From Flavobacterium cerinum (lineage in GTDB: Bacteria; Bacteroidota; Bacteroidia; Flavobacteriales; Flavobacteriaceae): 64,000 nucleotides of DNA. Positions within the stretch are counted from its first letter, which is position 1. Every line of letters begins with the position of its first letter. The notes under the pieces are model-generated. The model was not told where the DNA came from. It searched no databases and was given only the letters and a program-made list of their open reading frames with translations. Position numbers and translations under genes: made by a program. Where the stretch lies: contig NZ_CP101751.1 of assembly GCF_024496085.1 (NCBI RefSeq), forward strand, positions 1,550,001 through 1,614,000, in the 5' to 3' direction. Positions 32,390 through 42,438 of the stretch are shown here, piece after piece.

Positions 32390-34417
32390 TTATAGTAATC
32401 CGGCGCGTTTTAATAAAGCTTCCGGTTTTGGCTCCTGACCTCTGAATTTTTTGTAAAGTGTCATCGGATGATCCGTTCCGCCTTGTGATAATATATTCTC
32501 TTTAAACAGTTTTGCTACTTCCGGGTTGAAGATTCCTTTTTCCTGGAAATAAGCAAAAGCATCAGCATCCAATACTTCCGCCCATTTGTAACTGTAGTAT
32601 CCCGAAGAATAACCGCCCTGAAAAATATGTGAAAAAGCCGTGCTCATTGCGTTTTCGGCTACATCAGGGAATAATTTAGTCGATGCGAATTGTTCGTTTT
32701 CAAATGTTTTTACATCTCGGATTCCGGATGGATCCTGTCCGTGCCAACCCATATCCAGTAAACCGAAACTAATTTGACGTAACGTAGCCATTCCTTCCAG
32801 AAAACTGGCACTCTCTTTAATTTTGTTTACATATTCGATAGGGATGATTTCTCCGGTTTGGTAATGCTTAGCAAACAAAGCCAATGCTTCCGGTTCGTAA
32901 CACCAGTTTTCCATTACCTGACTTGGTAATTCTACAAAATCCCAGTATACGCTTGTTCCGGATAAGCTCGGATAAGTGGTATTGGCTAACATACCGTGTA
33001 AGGCATGGCCGAATTCATGGAACAGGGTTGTAACTTCGTTAAACGTAAGTAATGACGGTTTGGTTGTTGTTGGTCGCGTAAAATTACATACTATTGATAC
33101 ATGGGGTCTTTCGTTTACACCATTCTGAATGGATTGATGTTTGAAAGACGTCATCCAGGCACCGTTGCGTTTTCCTTTTCTCGGGAAAAAATCAGCATAA
33201 AAAACTGCGACAAGATCGTTATTGTTGTCTTTTACTTCAAAGGTTTGTACTTCCTCGTGGTATTTGTCAATGTCGAAAACTTCTGTAAAGGTAATTCCGA
33301 ATAATTTTTGTGCGACAGTAAAGGCGCCGTTCAGGACATTTTCTAACTTAAAATACGGTTTTAGTTTTTCATCATCCAGATTAAAAAGCTCTTGTTTTAG
33401 TTTTTCGGAATAATAGGAACCGTCCCATTTTTCCAAATGATCAATATTGTCCAGTTTTTTGGCAAAGTTGGTCAGTTGAGCAAACTCCCTTTCGGCAGCC
33501 GGTTTGGCTTTTGATTGCAGGTCATTTAAAAAAGCGGTTACTTTTTCCGGATTTTGAGCCATACGCTCCTCTAAAACAAAATGCGCATGTGTTGGATAAC
33601 CTAATAAGTTGGCTCTTTCATGTCTTAAATTGGCAATCCGAATTACAATTTCCTGATTGTCGTATGCATTATTCTGAAATCCTTTTCGGCCGAATGCGAT
33701 GGCAATTTCCTTGCGAAGTTCGCGGTTATGAGCATAGGTTACAAAAGGAAGATAGCTCGGATGATCGAGTGTGAAAATCCAACCGTCTTTATCCTGACTT
33801 TTAGCAATAGCGTGTGCCGCTTCGATAGTGCCTTCCGGTAAACCGTCAAGGTCTTTTTCGTTCGTAATATGCAATTGATAGTCGTTGGTTTCAGCCAAAA
33901 CATTTTCACCGAAAGTCAATGATAATTTAGCCAGTTCCGTGTCGATTTCACGTAAACGTTCCTTTTTATCGTCAGCCAACAAAGCTCCGTTACGGGAAAA
34001 ACCCTTGTACTTTTTAGTTAAAAGCGTTTGTTGTTCTGTGGTAAGATTTAATTGATCAATTTGTTCGTATACCGCTTTTACCCGTTGGAATAAATCGGCA
34101 TTTAAAGTAATATCGTTACCGAATGCTGTTAAAAGCGGAGAAACTTCCTGCGCTATTTTCTGCATTTCGTCACTGGTTTCTGCTGAATTCAAATTGAAAA
34201 AAATAGAAGACAAGCGTTCCAATGTGTCTCCGGCATAATCCAATGCTTCGATTGTATTCTCGAAAGTAGGAGACTCCGGATTATTAATAATAGCATCAAT
34301 TTCCGCTCGGGCTGTTGCGATATTAGTCGTAAAAGCCGGCGCGTAATCCTCAATTTTGATTTGTGAAAACGGCGCGGTATTGTATTTGGTGTTGAATTTT
34401 TCGGTTAAAATGCTCAT
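32390..34417 (-). CDS. dcp: M3 family peptidase (peptidyl-dipeptidase Dcp-like)
   Basis: Zinc oligopeptidase of 675 residues. The M3 zinc site FHEFGHALHG is intact, with the downstream Glu ligand region in the same helix bundle. No signal peptide, so it is likely cytoplasmic, degrading short peptides. Dcp (removes C-terminal dipeptides) and oligopeptidase A are hard to tell apart by eye; the KFNTKYNTAPFSQI start and length favour Dcp. A single gene, with a hairpin between it and the GbsR operon promoter. Confidence 0.88.
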   Translation of the reverse strand: MSILTEKFNTKYNTAPFSQIKIEDYAPAFTTNIATARAEIDAIINNPESPTFENTIEALDYAGDTLERLSSIFFNLNSAETSDEMQKIAQEVSPLLTAFGNDITLNADLFQRVKAVYEQIDQLNLTTEQQTLLTKKYKGFSRNGALLADDKKERLREIDTELAKLSLTFGENVLAETNDYQLHITNEKDLDGLPEGTIEAAHAIAKSQDKDGWIFTLDHPSYLPFVTYAHNRELRKEIAIAFGRKGFQNNAYDNQEIVIRIANLRHERANLLGYPTHAHFVLEERMAQNPEKVTAFLNDLQSKAKPAAEREFAQLTNFAKKLDNIDHLEKWDGSYYSEKLKQELFNLDDEKLKPYFKLENVLNGAFTVAQKLFGITFTEVFDIDKYHEEVQTFEVKDNNNDLVAVFYADFFPRKGKRNGAWMTSFKHQSIQNGVNERPHVSIVCNFTRPTTTKPSLLTFNEVTTLFHEFGHALHGMLANTTYPSLSGTSVYWDFVELPSQVMENWCYEPEALALFAKHYQTGEIIPIEYVNKIKESASFLEGMATLRQISFGLLDMGWHGQDPSGIRDVKTFENEQFASTKLFPDVAENAMSTAFSHIFQGGYSSGYYSYKWAEVLDADAFAYFQEKGIFNPEVAKLFKENILSQGGTDHPMTLYKKFRGQEPKPEALLKRAGLL

Positions 34418-34510
34418 AATGGTTTTATTAGCTTTAATATGGGTATTCCCTGTCCGGGTAAGACAAGGTATAAATAAGCTTTTTTTAATCCAAATCCGGA
34501 TAACGGAATG

Positions 34511-34993
34511 TTATTTCAGGTCTTCCGAAGCTTTTAAAACCGCTTGTTTTAATCCTTCTTTATAGTCGGTTATTTTTGATAAAACAGAATTGTCCTGGCT
34601 ACCGATAATCTGAGCGGCCAAAATACCGGCATTTTTGGCTCCGTTTAGGGCTACAGTTGCCACCGGAACCCCTCCGGGCATTTGTAATATGGAAAGTACG
34701 CTGTCCCAACCGTCGATTGAATTACTGGATTTAACCGGAACTCCGATTACAGGGAGTGGTGACATAGATGCGACCATTCCGGGTAAGTGTGCTGCTCCTC
34801 CGGCTCCTGCAATAATCACATTGATACCTCTTTTATGGGCATTTGTGCTAAAATCAAATAATTTTTCAGGTGTACGGTGTGCCGATACAATGTCGACTTC
34901 TGTAGTAATTCCGAATTCTTTTAGTATTGCAATGGCATCTTGCATTACCGGCATATCCGAAATGCTACCCATGATAATGGCTACTTTGCTCAT
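34511..34993 (-). CDS. purE: N5-carboxyaminoimidazole ribonucleotide mutase PurE
   Basis: Converts N5-CAIR to CAIR in purine synthesis. The 160 residues hold the class I PurE signature GSISDMPVM...SAHRTPE and GAGGAAHLPGMVAS. It lies 14 bases downstream of purK, as expected for the two-step carboxylation of AIR in bacteria. Confidence 0.96.
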   Translation of the reverse strand: MSKVAIIMGSISDMPVMQDAIAILKEFGITTEVDIVSAHRTPEKLFDFSTNAHKRGINVIIAGAGGAAHLPGMVASMSPLPVIGVPVKSSNSIDGWDSVLSILQMPGGVPVATVALNGAKNAGILAAQIIGSQDNSVLSKITDYKEGLKQAVLKASEDLK

Positions 34994-35007
34994 AGTGTGT
35001 TGTGTTT

Positions 35008-36168
35008 TTAATTAGAAGCGCTAATTACTTTTATGGTGTTTTTGACTACTTCGGCGATTTTACGTGCTTCGTCTATGTTTGCATTGACAATAGTAACATG
35101 TCCCATTTTTCGGAAAGGTCTTGTTTCTCTTTTTCCGTAAATATGTGGTGTCACACCGTCTATGGCTAGTATTTTTTCGATGTTTTGATAAATAACCGGT
35201 CCGGAATAGCCTTCTTCGCCTACCAGATTGACCATGATACCGGCAACTTTACTGTCGGTATTTCCTAAAGGAAGATCTAATATCGCACGGATATGTTGTT
35301 CAAATTGGGATGTATAACTCGCTTCGATCGAATAATGCCCGGAATTGTGTGGTCTTGGAGCGACTTCATTAACCAGTATGTTGTCGTCTTCGGTTTGAAA
35401 CATTTCTACAGCCAGTAAGCCAACGTGATTGAATTTCTCGGAAACCTGTAAGGCAATAGCTCTGGCTTTTTGAGCAACCGATTCAGCTATACGAGCCGGA
35501 CAGATTACGTATTCTACCTGATTCGCTTCCGGATGAAATTCCATTTCGACAACAGGATACGTTTTTATAGCTCCGGAAGGTGTACGGGTTACAATCACAG
35601 CCAATTCATTTTTAAACGGAATCATTTGTTCCGCAATACATTCCGTATCAGGTAATGTTATAAGATCAGTCTGTGTTCGGATTATTTTTACGCCGTTTCC
35701 GTCATAACCGAACTGAGCACTTTTCCAGACAAACGGAATTGTAGTCGTATTATTTTCAACTGATGTTATAAGTGCTTCTTTATTGGTGAAACGTTTATAA
35801 GGAGCTGTCGGAATATTGTGTTCGGAATAAAAATCTTTTTGTTTGCCTTTGTTTTGGATCAGACGAAGTGTTTTGGGAGACGGATATACTTTTAAACCCT
35901 CTTGTTCCAATTGATCTAATGCATCTAGATTTACATTTTCAATTTCAATGGTCAGAAGATCTACGTTTTTGCCGAATTGATAAACAGTGTTGTAGTCCAT
36001 CAGATCACCTTGAAAAAAAAGGGTAGCTCCAAATTGTGACGGCGCTTCAGCACTCGGATCCAGAATATACGTTTGGATGTCAAATTTTCGGGTTTCGGTC
36101 AGCAGCATTTTACCTAATTGACCGCCGCCAAGTATCCCTAATTTAAAATCAGAAGAGAAATAATTCAT
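35008..36168 (-). CDS. purK: 5-(carboxyamino)imidazole ribonucleotide synthase PurK
   Basis: ATP-grasp enzyme that carboxylates AIR with bicarbonate and ATP to N5-CAIR, the substrate for PurE. 386 residues with GILGGGQLGKMLL at the start, KSAQFGYDGNGV in the ATP-binding region and NEVAPRPHNSGHY near the active site. It precedes purE in one minus-strand operon and is divergent from the type IX cargo gene. Confidence 0.96.
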   Translation of the reverse strand: MNYFSSDFKLGILGGGQLGKMLLTETRKFDIQTYILDPSAEAPSQFGATLFFQGDLMDYNTVYQFGKNVDLLTIEIENVNLDALDQLEQEGLKVYPSPKTLRLIQNKGKQKDFYSEHNIPTAPYKRFTNKEALITSVENNTTTIPFVWKSAQFGYDGNGVKIIRTQTDLITLPDTECIAEQMIPFKNELAVIVTRTPSGAIKTYPVVEMEFHPEANQVEYVICPARIAESVAQKARAIALQVSEKFNHVGLLAVEMFQTEDDNILVNEVAPRPHNSGHYSIEASYTSQFEQHIRAILDLPLGNTDSKVAGIMVNLVGEEGYSGPVIYQNIEKILAIDGVTPHIYGKRETRPFRKMGHVTIVNANIDEARKIAEVVKNTIKVISASN

Positions 36169-36389
36169 TGTGTTGTTGTTTGTGCAAAGATACTTATCAT
36201 AATAGAAAACACAATCTATAATTTTTGTTTTTCTGTTTTGTGCTTTTTGGTGGTATTTTTCTTAAAAATAACATATTGTACATTTTGTAACTTTATCAAA
36301 TTAAACCGTTGTAAATATTGATTTTAATTGTTAATTAAATATTAATGTTGTAAATTGTGTGCTTGTTTAATTGTAAAAAGATTGAAATT

Positions 36390-37937
36390 ATGATCAAAAA
36401 ACTACTTTTAATGCTCGCTTTTGTCCCGTTTATCAGTCACGGACAATTTTTGCAAAATTTTGACGGAGGTACTACAACCCCGGCAGGTTGGACCGTAATA
36501 AACGGAGGTGATACTGCTCAGACCTGGCAGATTGTTAATTTTGCAAGTGCCGAAATTAGCGCACATAGTGGAACTAATGCTATGTGTATCCGATATTCAG
36601 CTGCTGCTCATGATGATTATTTGATCACTCCAGCCGTAACAGTTACAGCAGGTGTTTCAGATTTCTTAACTTTCTGGGGAAGAAGCCGTGATCCGCTATA
36701 TCCGGAAACAATCAGTGTGAAAATTTCAACTACGGGAACTGCTGCAGCCAATTTTACTATTACGCTTGATCCAAATGTGGCTCCTGCGAGTGGTGCTTCT
36801 TTCTATAAATATCAGTACGATTTAACGCCTTATCTAGGACAAACGATTTATATCGGGTTTCATTCTACTACTACAGATAAATTCTATTTTGATATTGATG
36901 ATGTTGAAGTTACTGCATTACCAAGTTGTGTGGCGCCTGTAAACCCGTTGGTTGTTGATGTTACATCGGTAACTGCTGACTTGTCGTGGACAGCTGGTTC
37001 CGGAACGACTAACTTTGAAGTACAATACGGAGCACCTGGTTTTACTGCTGGGTCAGGAACAGCAGCACCTCCGGTTACAGGAGCTACAACTACAACATTA
37101 TCCGGTTTGTCTGCTAATACAGATTATGAGTATTATGTAAGAGCAAACTGTGGAAGTGGTGTTTTTAGCGCATGGTCCGGACCTAAAGCATTTAAAACAA
37201 CTTGCGCGTCGGTAACAGCATTCCCTTTTGTGGAAGGATTTGATGCAGCCACAATACCTTCTTGCTGGTCAAATCAGACGGTTTCCGGAACAGCAAACTG
37301 GGCTTATGTAACTGCAAACGGAAACAGTTCTATTGCGCCGAGAACAGGTGCGAGAATGGCAGAATTCAGAACTACTACAACCGGAAATAAAACAAAATTA
37401 GTTTCGCCTCCGTTAGATTTAACAGCTGTTACAAGTCCGCAATTAACATTCTACTATGCTAACGTAAACTGGTTCGGAGATATCGATGAATTACGTGTTT
37501 ACTATAGAACAAGTGCTAACGGTGCCTGGACACAAATCGGAAGTGATTATATTACTGAGCATACAGCATGGACTCAGGTAACTTTACCGTTGCCAAGCCC
37601 GTCCGCTACTTATTATATTGCTTTTGAAGGAACTTCAAACTGGGCGAGAGGTCTTAATCTTGACGATGTGACTGTGGCAAGTGCTTTATCAACGGCAACT
37701 TTTGATAAAGGTAATTTCAGAGCGTATCCGAACCCGGTTAAAAATATGTTGAACCTGGCGTATAACGAAACGATTTCGGCTGTTGAAATTTATAACTTAC
37801 TTGGACAAAAAGTATTGTCTCAAAATATCAACCTTTCAGAAGCTCAGGTGGATATGAGTAACTTATCTGCCGGAAACTACCTGGTAAAAGTATTTGCAGG
37901 TGATGTTGTAAAAACAATTAAGATTATCAAAGAGTAA
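36390..37937 (+). CDS. Secreted protein with choice-of-anchor J, Fn3 and type IX sorting domains
   Basis: Predicted type IX secretion cargo. From the ATG at 36390 (515 residues) it has a signal peptide MIKKLLLMLAFVPFISHGQ, a first choice-of-anchor J-like domain (about 20-175), a fibronectin type III domain (about 180-270; TADLSWTAGS...YEYYVRANCG), a second anchor J-like domain (about 285-440) and a type A sorting domain from YPNPVKN to the C-terminal KTIKIIKE. Such proteins are adhesins or surface enzymes; no catalytic motif is visible. It would be processed by the PorU/PorV pair encoded at the left edge. Confidence 0.85.
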   Translation: MIKKLLLMLAFVPFISHGQFLQNFDGGTTTPAGWTVINGGDTAQTWQIVNFASAEISAHSGTNAMCIRYSAAAHDDYLITPAVTVTAGVSDFLTFWGRSRDPLYPETISVKISTTGTAAANFTITLDPNVAPASGASFYKYQYDLTPYLGQTIYIGFHSTTTDKFYFDIDDVEVTALPSCVAPVNPLVVDVTSVTADLSWTAGSGTTNFEVQYGAPGFTAGSGTAAPPVTGATTTTLSGLSANTDYEYYVRANCGSGVFSAWSGPKAFKTTCASVTAFPFVEGFDAATIPSCWSNQTVSGTANWAYVTANGNSSIAPRTGARMAEFRTTTTGNKTKLVSPPLDLTAVTSPQLTFYYANVNWFGDIDELRVYYRTSANGAWTQIGSDYITEHTAWTQVTLPLPSPSATYYIAFEGTSNWARGLNLDDVTVASALSTATFDKGNFRAYPNPVKNMLNLAYNETISAVEIYNLLGQKVLSQNINLSEAQVDMSNLSAGNYLVKVFAGDVVKTIKIIKE

Positions 37938-37958
37938 TTTTTGATAATTAATCCTGGA

Positions 37959-37992
37959 AAAACGACTCTTAGCAATAAGGGTCGTTTTTTAT
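37959..37992 (+). terminator. Terminator after the type IX cargo gene
   Basis: Arms AAAACGAC / GTCGTTTT extended by an inner CTTA/TAAG pairing, followed by a T-run. Confidence 0.85.
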
Positions 37993-38000
37993 TTTGGAGC

Positions 38001-38552
38001 TTATATTTTCTTTAGAATCTTGCGGGCAACACTTTGATAGGCGGGAGAATGATCCGGAAATCCCTGAGATAAAATCTGTTTTAAATCAGGATAAATCCAG
38101 GGTGTATTTTTGCCGAGTAAATACAAAGCTTGCATGGCATAAGCCTTTGAAGCTACTTTTGTGTCATTGATAAGCCAGTCGAAACAAGCCTCGGTAATGC
38201 TTTCGATATTTTGATCCGATAGCAATGCGGAAGATTGATTTTGTTTTTGCGTGTGATGTTGTATCAGAAATAGCGCGATTTTGGATATGGAACGGATAGC
38301 ACTTTCGCTATTATACTGACCTAACATCTGACAAAAAATATCTTTTTTCGGGAAAAGCAGATCAAGTTGATTTTCCAGAACTAATTCCATGATCCAACAG
38401 GCTTTATGGTGGTTTTTGTCCGTAAGAGTCGTGGCTACAATAAACAAATCCTGAAATAATTCGGGGTTGCGGATGATGTAATCGGTGTTTTCTTCCCGGC
38501 TGGCCCGATGAGCAGTACTGATGCTAATTTTATTATATAAAATTTTATTCAT
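38001..38552 (-). CDS. Conserved helical (HEAT/ARM-like) protein, unknown function
   Basis: 183 residues, all predicted helical, with repeated paired-helix units (for example DKNHHKACWIMELVLENQL and SKAYAMQALYLLGKNTPW). No enzyme motif or signal peptide. It is convergent with the cargo gene and divergent from hpt. The HEAT-like reading is based on pattern only. Confidence 0.65.
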   Translation of the reverse strand: MNKILYNKISISTAHRASREENTDYIIRNPELFQDLFIVATTLTDKNHHKACWIMELVLENQLDLLFPKKDIFCQMLGQYNSESAIRSISKIALFLIQHHTQKQNQSSALLSDQNIESITEACFDWLINDTKVASKAYAMQALYLLGKNTPWIYPDLKQILSQGFPDHSPAYQSVARKILKKI

Positions 38553-38642
38553 TTTTTTCTTGAAATCATCATCGAAAATACAAATTAATTTAAAAATTTA
38601 TAATTCTTAATTGTTAATTATCAATTGTCCAACGGCAATTGT

Positions 38643-38650
38643 TATCTTTG
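38643..38650 (+). promoter_or_regulatory. Putative -7 box for hpt
   Basis: TATCTTTG fits TAnnTTTG, about 21 bases before the ATG at 38672. The nearest TTG is only 15 bases upstream, shorter than usual. Confidence 0.4.
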
Positions 38651-38671
38651 CCAATTATTCTAAAGCATACA

Positions 38672-39202
38672 ATGGAAATACAACTTCACGATAAACAATT
38701 TGTGCCGTTTCTTTCGGCAAAAGAAATCGATGCGGCTATTGCTAAAATGGCAGATGCCGTTGCAAAAGATATGAATGGTGAAATACCGGTTTTTGTCGGC
38801 GTGCTAAACGGAGCCTTTATGGTAGTGTCCGATTTTATGAAACATTATAAGTCCGATTGCGAACTTAGTTTTGTGAAAATGGCATCATACGAAGGAATGG
38901 AAACAACACACGAAGTAAAGCAATTGATCGGTTTAAATCAGGATATTACAGGTCGGACAATTGTTATTATTGAAGATATTGTAGATACCGGAAATACGAT
39001 TGTAGAATTACAGAAAATGTTTGCGGATAAAGGTGTAAAACAATTAAAGTTTGCTACGCTTTTCCTAAAACCGGAAGCTTATGATAAGGATATTGCCATC
39101 GATTATGTAGGATTGGAAATTCCGAATAAGTTTATCGTTGGCTTCGGACTGGATTATGACGGACTGGGACGAAACATCCCGGAAGTATATCAGTTAAAAT
39201 AA
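38672..39202 (+). CDS. hpt: Hypoxanthine phosphoribosyltransferase
   Basis: Purine salvage: hypoxanthine/guanine plus PRPP to IMP/GMP. 176 residues from MEIQLHDKQFVPF; the longer in-frame start is in the promoter region. The PRPP loop VIIEDIVDTGNTIVEL and FVGVLNGAFMV are typical. It sits upstream of adk, giving a purine salvage/energy pair. Confidence 0.95.
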   Translation: MEIQLHDKQFVPFLSAKEIDAAIAKMADAVAKDMNGEIPVFVGVLNGAFMVVSDFMKHYKSDCELSFVKMASYEGMETTHEVKQLIGLNQDITGRTIVIIEDIVDTGNTIVELQKMFADKGVKQLKFATLFLKPEAYDKDIAIDYVGLEIPNKFIVGFGLDYDGLGRNIPEVYQLK

Positions 39203-39259
39203 CACCATCTAAAAATAAATAACTATAAACCATCATAACAACAATTTTAATAAACTAAA

Positions 39260-39832
39260 ATGATTAATATCGTATTATTTGGAAAGCCTGGAGCTGGAAA
39301 AGGGACGCAAGCAGAGTTTTTAAAAGAAAAATACAATTTAGTACACATTTCAACCGGAGACGTTTTTCGTTACAATATTAAAAACGAAACGGTATTAGGA
39401 AAAGAAGCAAAAACCTATATCGACCGTGGCGATTTAGTTCCGGATAGTGTGACAATTAAAATGCTTCAGGATGAAGTAGAAAAAAATAGTGAGGCGAGAG
39501 GTTTCCTTTTTGACGGGTTTCCGAGAACAATCGCACAAGCCGAAGCATTGGATGCGTTCTTAGAATCTAAAGATTGGGATGTAACAGCAACAATCGCGTT
39601 GGAAGCAGATGATGAAATTCTGGTACAACGTTTACTGGAAAGAGGAAAAACTTCAGGAAGACCGGATGATCAGGATGAAGAAAAAATCAGAAACCGCTAC
39701 CAGGAATATAATGAAAAAACAGCCCCGTTAATCGAATATTATAGCGGTCAGCAAAAATTTCATGCCGTGAACGGAATCGGATCTATTACTGAAATTACAG
39801 AAAGATTAAGCGAAGTAATTGAGAAATTATAA
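39260..39832 (+). CDS. adk: Adenylate kinase
   Basis: Interconverts ATP + AMP and 2 ADP. P-loop GKPGAGKGTQAEF at the start, the AMP-binding FDGFPRTIAQAEAL and a LID region with RLLERGKTSGRPDDQ. 190 residues is the short form with a small LID lacking zinc-binding Cys. Downstream of hpt on the same strand. Confidence 0.96.
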   Translation: MINIVLFGKPGAGKGTQAEFLKEKYNLVHISTGDVFRYNIKNETVLGKEAKTYIDRGDLVPDSVTIKMLQDEVEKNSEARGFLFDGFPRTIAQAEALDAFLESKDWDVTATIALEADDEILVQRLLERGKTSGRPDDQDEEKIRNRYQEYNEKTAPLIEYYSGQQKFHAVNGIGSITEITERLSEVIEKL

Positions 39833-39931
39833 GCGGATTCCGATAAAGAATAAATAAACGAAATACTAACAATAAAAATAATTAAAAAAGTCAGGTCAAA
39901 CTGGCATGCTAACTAATACGCAATCCTAACT

Positions 39932-41206
39932 TTGGAAATAATAATAATTTTCTTTCTAATCCTTTTAAACGGAGTATTTTCCATGTCGGAAATCGCTCTT
40001 ATTTCAGCTCGTAAAAACCGTTTGGAAACAGCGGCTAAAAAAGGAAATACCAGTGCAAAAACAGCTTTGGAACTGGCTAATTCTCCCAATAAATTCCTAT
40101 CAACGGTTCAGATCGGAATTACCTTGATCGGGATTTTGACCGGTATTTATAGTGGAGACAATGTTACCGGTGATGTAAAACTGTTTTTAGACGGATTTGA
40201 AATGTTCAGACCGTATTCACAAACACTGGCAGTAGGAATTGTGGTAGTGATTTTGACGTTCTTCTCATTGGTTTTGGGCGAATTGTTACCGAAAAGAATC
40301 GGATTAAATTACCCGGAAGCAATTGCTAAAACGGTAGCGGTTCCGATGAAAGTGGTTTCGATTGTAACGGCTCCTTTTATCTGGTTGCTTACAACTTCAA
40401 CGGATTTTATACTGGACGTGCTGAAAATTAAACCGACGGCCGACGGAAAAGTGACCGAAGAGGAAATTAAAGCCATCATTAAAGAAGGTACTGAAGGCGG
40501 AGAAGTACAGGAAATCGAGCAGGATATTGTGGAACGTGTTTTCCACATCGGAGATCGTAAGGTAAACTCGCTTATGACACACCGGAAATCGGTAGTGTAT
40601 TTAACTTTGGAAGACAACGTTAACGAACAGAAAGAAAAGGTACTGGAAGAAATTCACTCCGTTTATCCGGTTTGTGATGATAATCTGGATGAAGTAATCG
40701 GGGTTGTTTCTTTAAAAGATCTGTTCTCCATGTTTGAAAAAGGGGATTTCGATCTGAAAGCGATTGTAAAAGAACCGGTTTATCTGATTGAACATACTTC
40801 GGCTTATAAAGCGCTCGAGATTTTTAAGAAAACAAAAGTACACTATGCTTTGATTACAGATGAGTATGGTGTTGTACAAGGAATTATTACGCTAAATGAT
40901 ATATTAGAAGCGCTTGTAGGGGATGCAGCTGAATTTTACGAAGAAGAATTCCAGTTGGTTGCCCGTGAAGATGGCTCCTGGTTAGTAGACGGACATTATT
41001 CATTACACGACTTCCTGACGTATTTCGATATGGATGATCTGATTAATGATTATGATGTAACAACGGTGAGCGGATTGATCATGACGGAACTTTCTTATAT
41101 TCCTAAAGTCGGTGAAAAACTGATCTGGAATAAAATGGAACTGGAAGTGATCGATATGGACGGTGTAAAAATTGATAAAGTATTGGTACGTTCGTTAAAA
41201 GAATAA
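39932..41206 (+). CDS. CNNM/CBS-domain membrane protein (hemolysin C / CorC family)
   Basis: 424 residues: DUF21/CNNM membrane domain (about 1-170, starting EIIIIFFLILLNGVFSMSEIALISARK), a CBS pair (about 195-320) and a CorC_HlyC C-terminal domain (about 340-424). Members are implicated in divalent cation handling, not proven haemolysis. The start must be TTG at 39932: the nearest in-frame upstream ATG is followed by a stop before it, and the next ATG lies inside the first membrane helix. It lies about 100 bases after adk and upstream of obg. Confidence 0.85.
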   Translation: MEIIIIFFLILLNGVFSMSEIALISARKNRLETAAKKGNTSAKTALELANSPNKFLSTVQIGITLIGILTGIYSGDNVTGDVKLFLDGFEMFRPYSQTLAVGIVVVILTFFSLVLGELLPKRIGLNYPEAIAKTVAVPMKVVSIVTAPFIWLLTTSTDFILDVLKIKPTADGKVTEEEIKAIIKEGTEGGEVQEIEQDIVERVFHIGDRKVNSLMTHRKSVVYLTLEDNVNEQKEKVLEEIHSVYPVCDDNLDEVIGVVSLKDLFSMFEKGDFDLKAIVKEPVYLIEHTSAYKALEIFKKTKVHYALITDEYGVVQGIITLNDILEALVGDAAEFYEEEFQLVAREDGSWLVDGHYSLHDFLTYFDMDDLINDYDVTTVSGLIMTELSYIPKVGEKLIWNKMELEVIDMDGVKIDKVLVRSLKE

Positions 41207-41246
41207 TCGGATAACGACTTACGATTGAAAAACAAAATAAAATTAA

Positions 41247-42248
41247 ATGACTGAAGGGAATTTTGTAGACTACGTAAAAATTTATGTTTCTTCCGGTAAA
41301 GGAGGGAAAGGGTCTACGCATTTGCATAGAGAGAAATTTATTGAAAAAGGTGGTCCTGACGGAGGAGACGGTGGTCGCGGAGGCCATGTTTATCTGGTAG
41401 GAAATAAAGGACTATGGACTTTGTTTCACCTGAAATTTGCACGTCACATCAAAGCCGGACACGGAGGAGATGGTGGTAGTGCAAGAAGTACCGGTGCTGA
41501 TGGTGATGATAAATTTATCGAAGTACCGTTGGGAACTGTGGTACGTGACAAAGAAACCAATGAAATACTTTTTGAAGTAACCGAAGACGGTGAAAAAAGA
41601 ATCTTGGTAAAAGGAGGTAAAGGAGGTTTAGGAAACTGGCATTTCAGAAGCTCAACTAATCAGACGCCGCGTTATTCGCAACCGGGTATGCCGGCCGAAG
41701 AACTGGATGTAATTCTGGAATTAAAAGTATTGGCTGACGTCGGACTGGTTGGATTTCCGAATGCAGGAAAATCAACATTATTGTCGGTTTTGACTTCTGC
41801 TAAGCCGAAAATTGCCGATTATCCGTTTACAACATTAAAACCGAATCTGGGAATTGTAGCTTATCGTGACTTTCAGTCGTTTGTAATTGCCGATATTCCG
41901 GGAATTATCGAAGGGGCTGCAGAAGGAAAAGGATTAGGGCATTATTTCCTGAGACATATAGAGCGAAATTCAACATTGTTGTTTTTGGTGCCGGCCGATG
42001 CGGATGATATCAAAAAAGAATACGATATTCTATTGGACGAGTTACGCCGATACAATCCGGAAATGCTGGATAAAGATCGTTTGGTTGTCATTTCAAAATC
42101 AGATATGCTGGATGATGAGCTAAAAGCCGAAATGAAAACACAGTTGGATAAAGAATTTAAAGGTATTCCGTATATGTTTATCTCATCTGTTGCCCAACAG
42201 GGACTAACGGAATTAAAAGATAAATTATGGCAAATGCTTAATTCATAG
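41247..42248 (+). CDS. obgE: Obg family GTPase (ObgE/CgtA)
   Basis: Ribosome-associated GTPase for 50S maturation and stress response. 333 residues: the Gly-rich Obg fold (about 1-158, [11 protein letters not shown]), then the G domain with GFPNAGKST, a switch [18 protein letters not shown] and SKSD. It lacks the extra C-terminal OCT domain, as is common outside Gram-positives. A terminator follows. Confidence 0.97.
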   Translation: MTEGNFVDYVKIYVSSGKGGKGSTHLHREKFIEKGGPDGGDGGRGGHVYLVGNKGLWTLFHLKFARHIKAGHGGDGGSARSTGADGDDKFIEVPLGTVVRDKETNEILFEVTEDGEKRILVKGGKGGLGNWHFRSSTNQTPRYSQPGMPAEELDVILELKVLADVGLVGFPNAGKSTLLSVLTSAKPKIADYPFTTLKPNLGIVAYRDFQSFVIADIPGIIEGAAEGKGLGHYFLRHIERNSTLLFLVPADADDIKKEYDILLDELRRYNPEMLDKDRLVVISKSDMLDDELKAEMKTQLDKEFKGIPYMFISSVAQQGLTELKDKLWQMLNS

Positions 42249-42270
42249 TGTAATATAAAATAAAAGCAAT

Positions 42271-42304
42271 AAAAGAGGTGTCCGTTTCGGATACCTTTTT
42301 TTGT
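42271..42304 (+). terminator. Terminator after obgE
   Basis: AGGTGTCCG / CGGATACCT arms with one G-U pair, 3-base loop, flanking A and T runs. Confidence 0.75.
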
Positions 42305-42438
42305 TTTAAGACAATTTCGCCGCTTTTGAACTAAAATAAAAAGTTAAAGTTATTTTGTTATAGATTTTTATAAACCCTTTTTTTTATAAAATTCTTAAAA
42401 AGAGGTATATTCGCGTCACTAAAAATAACAGATTTATT

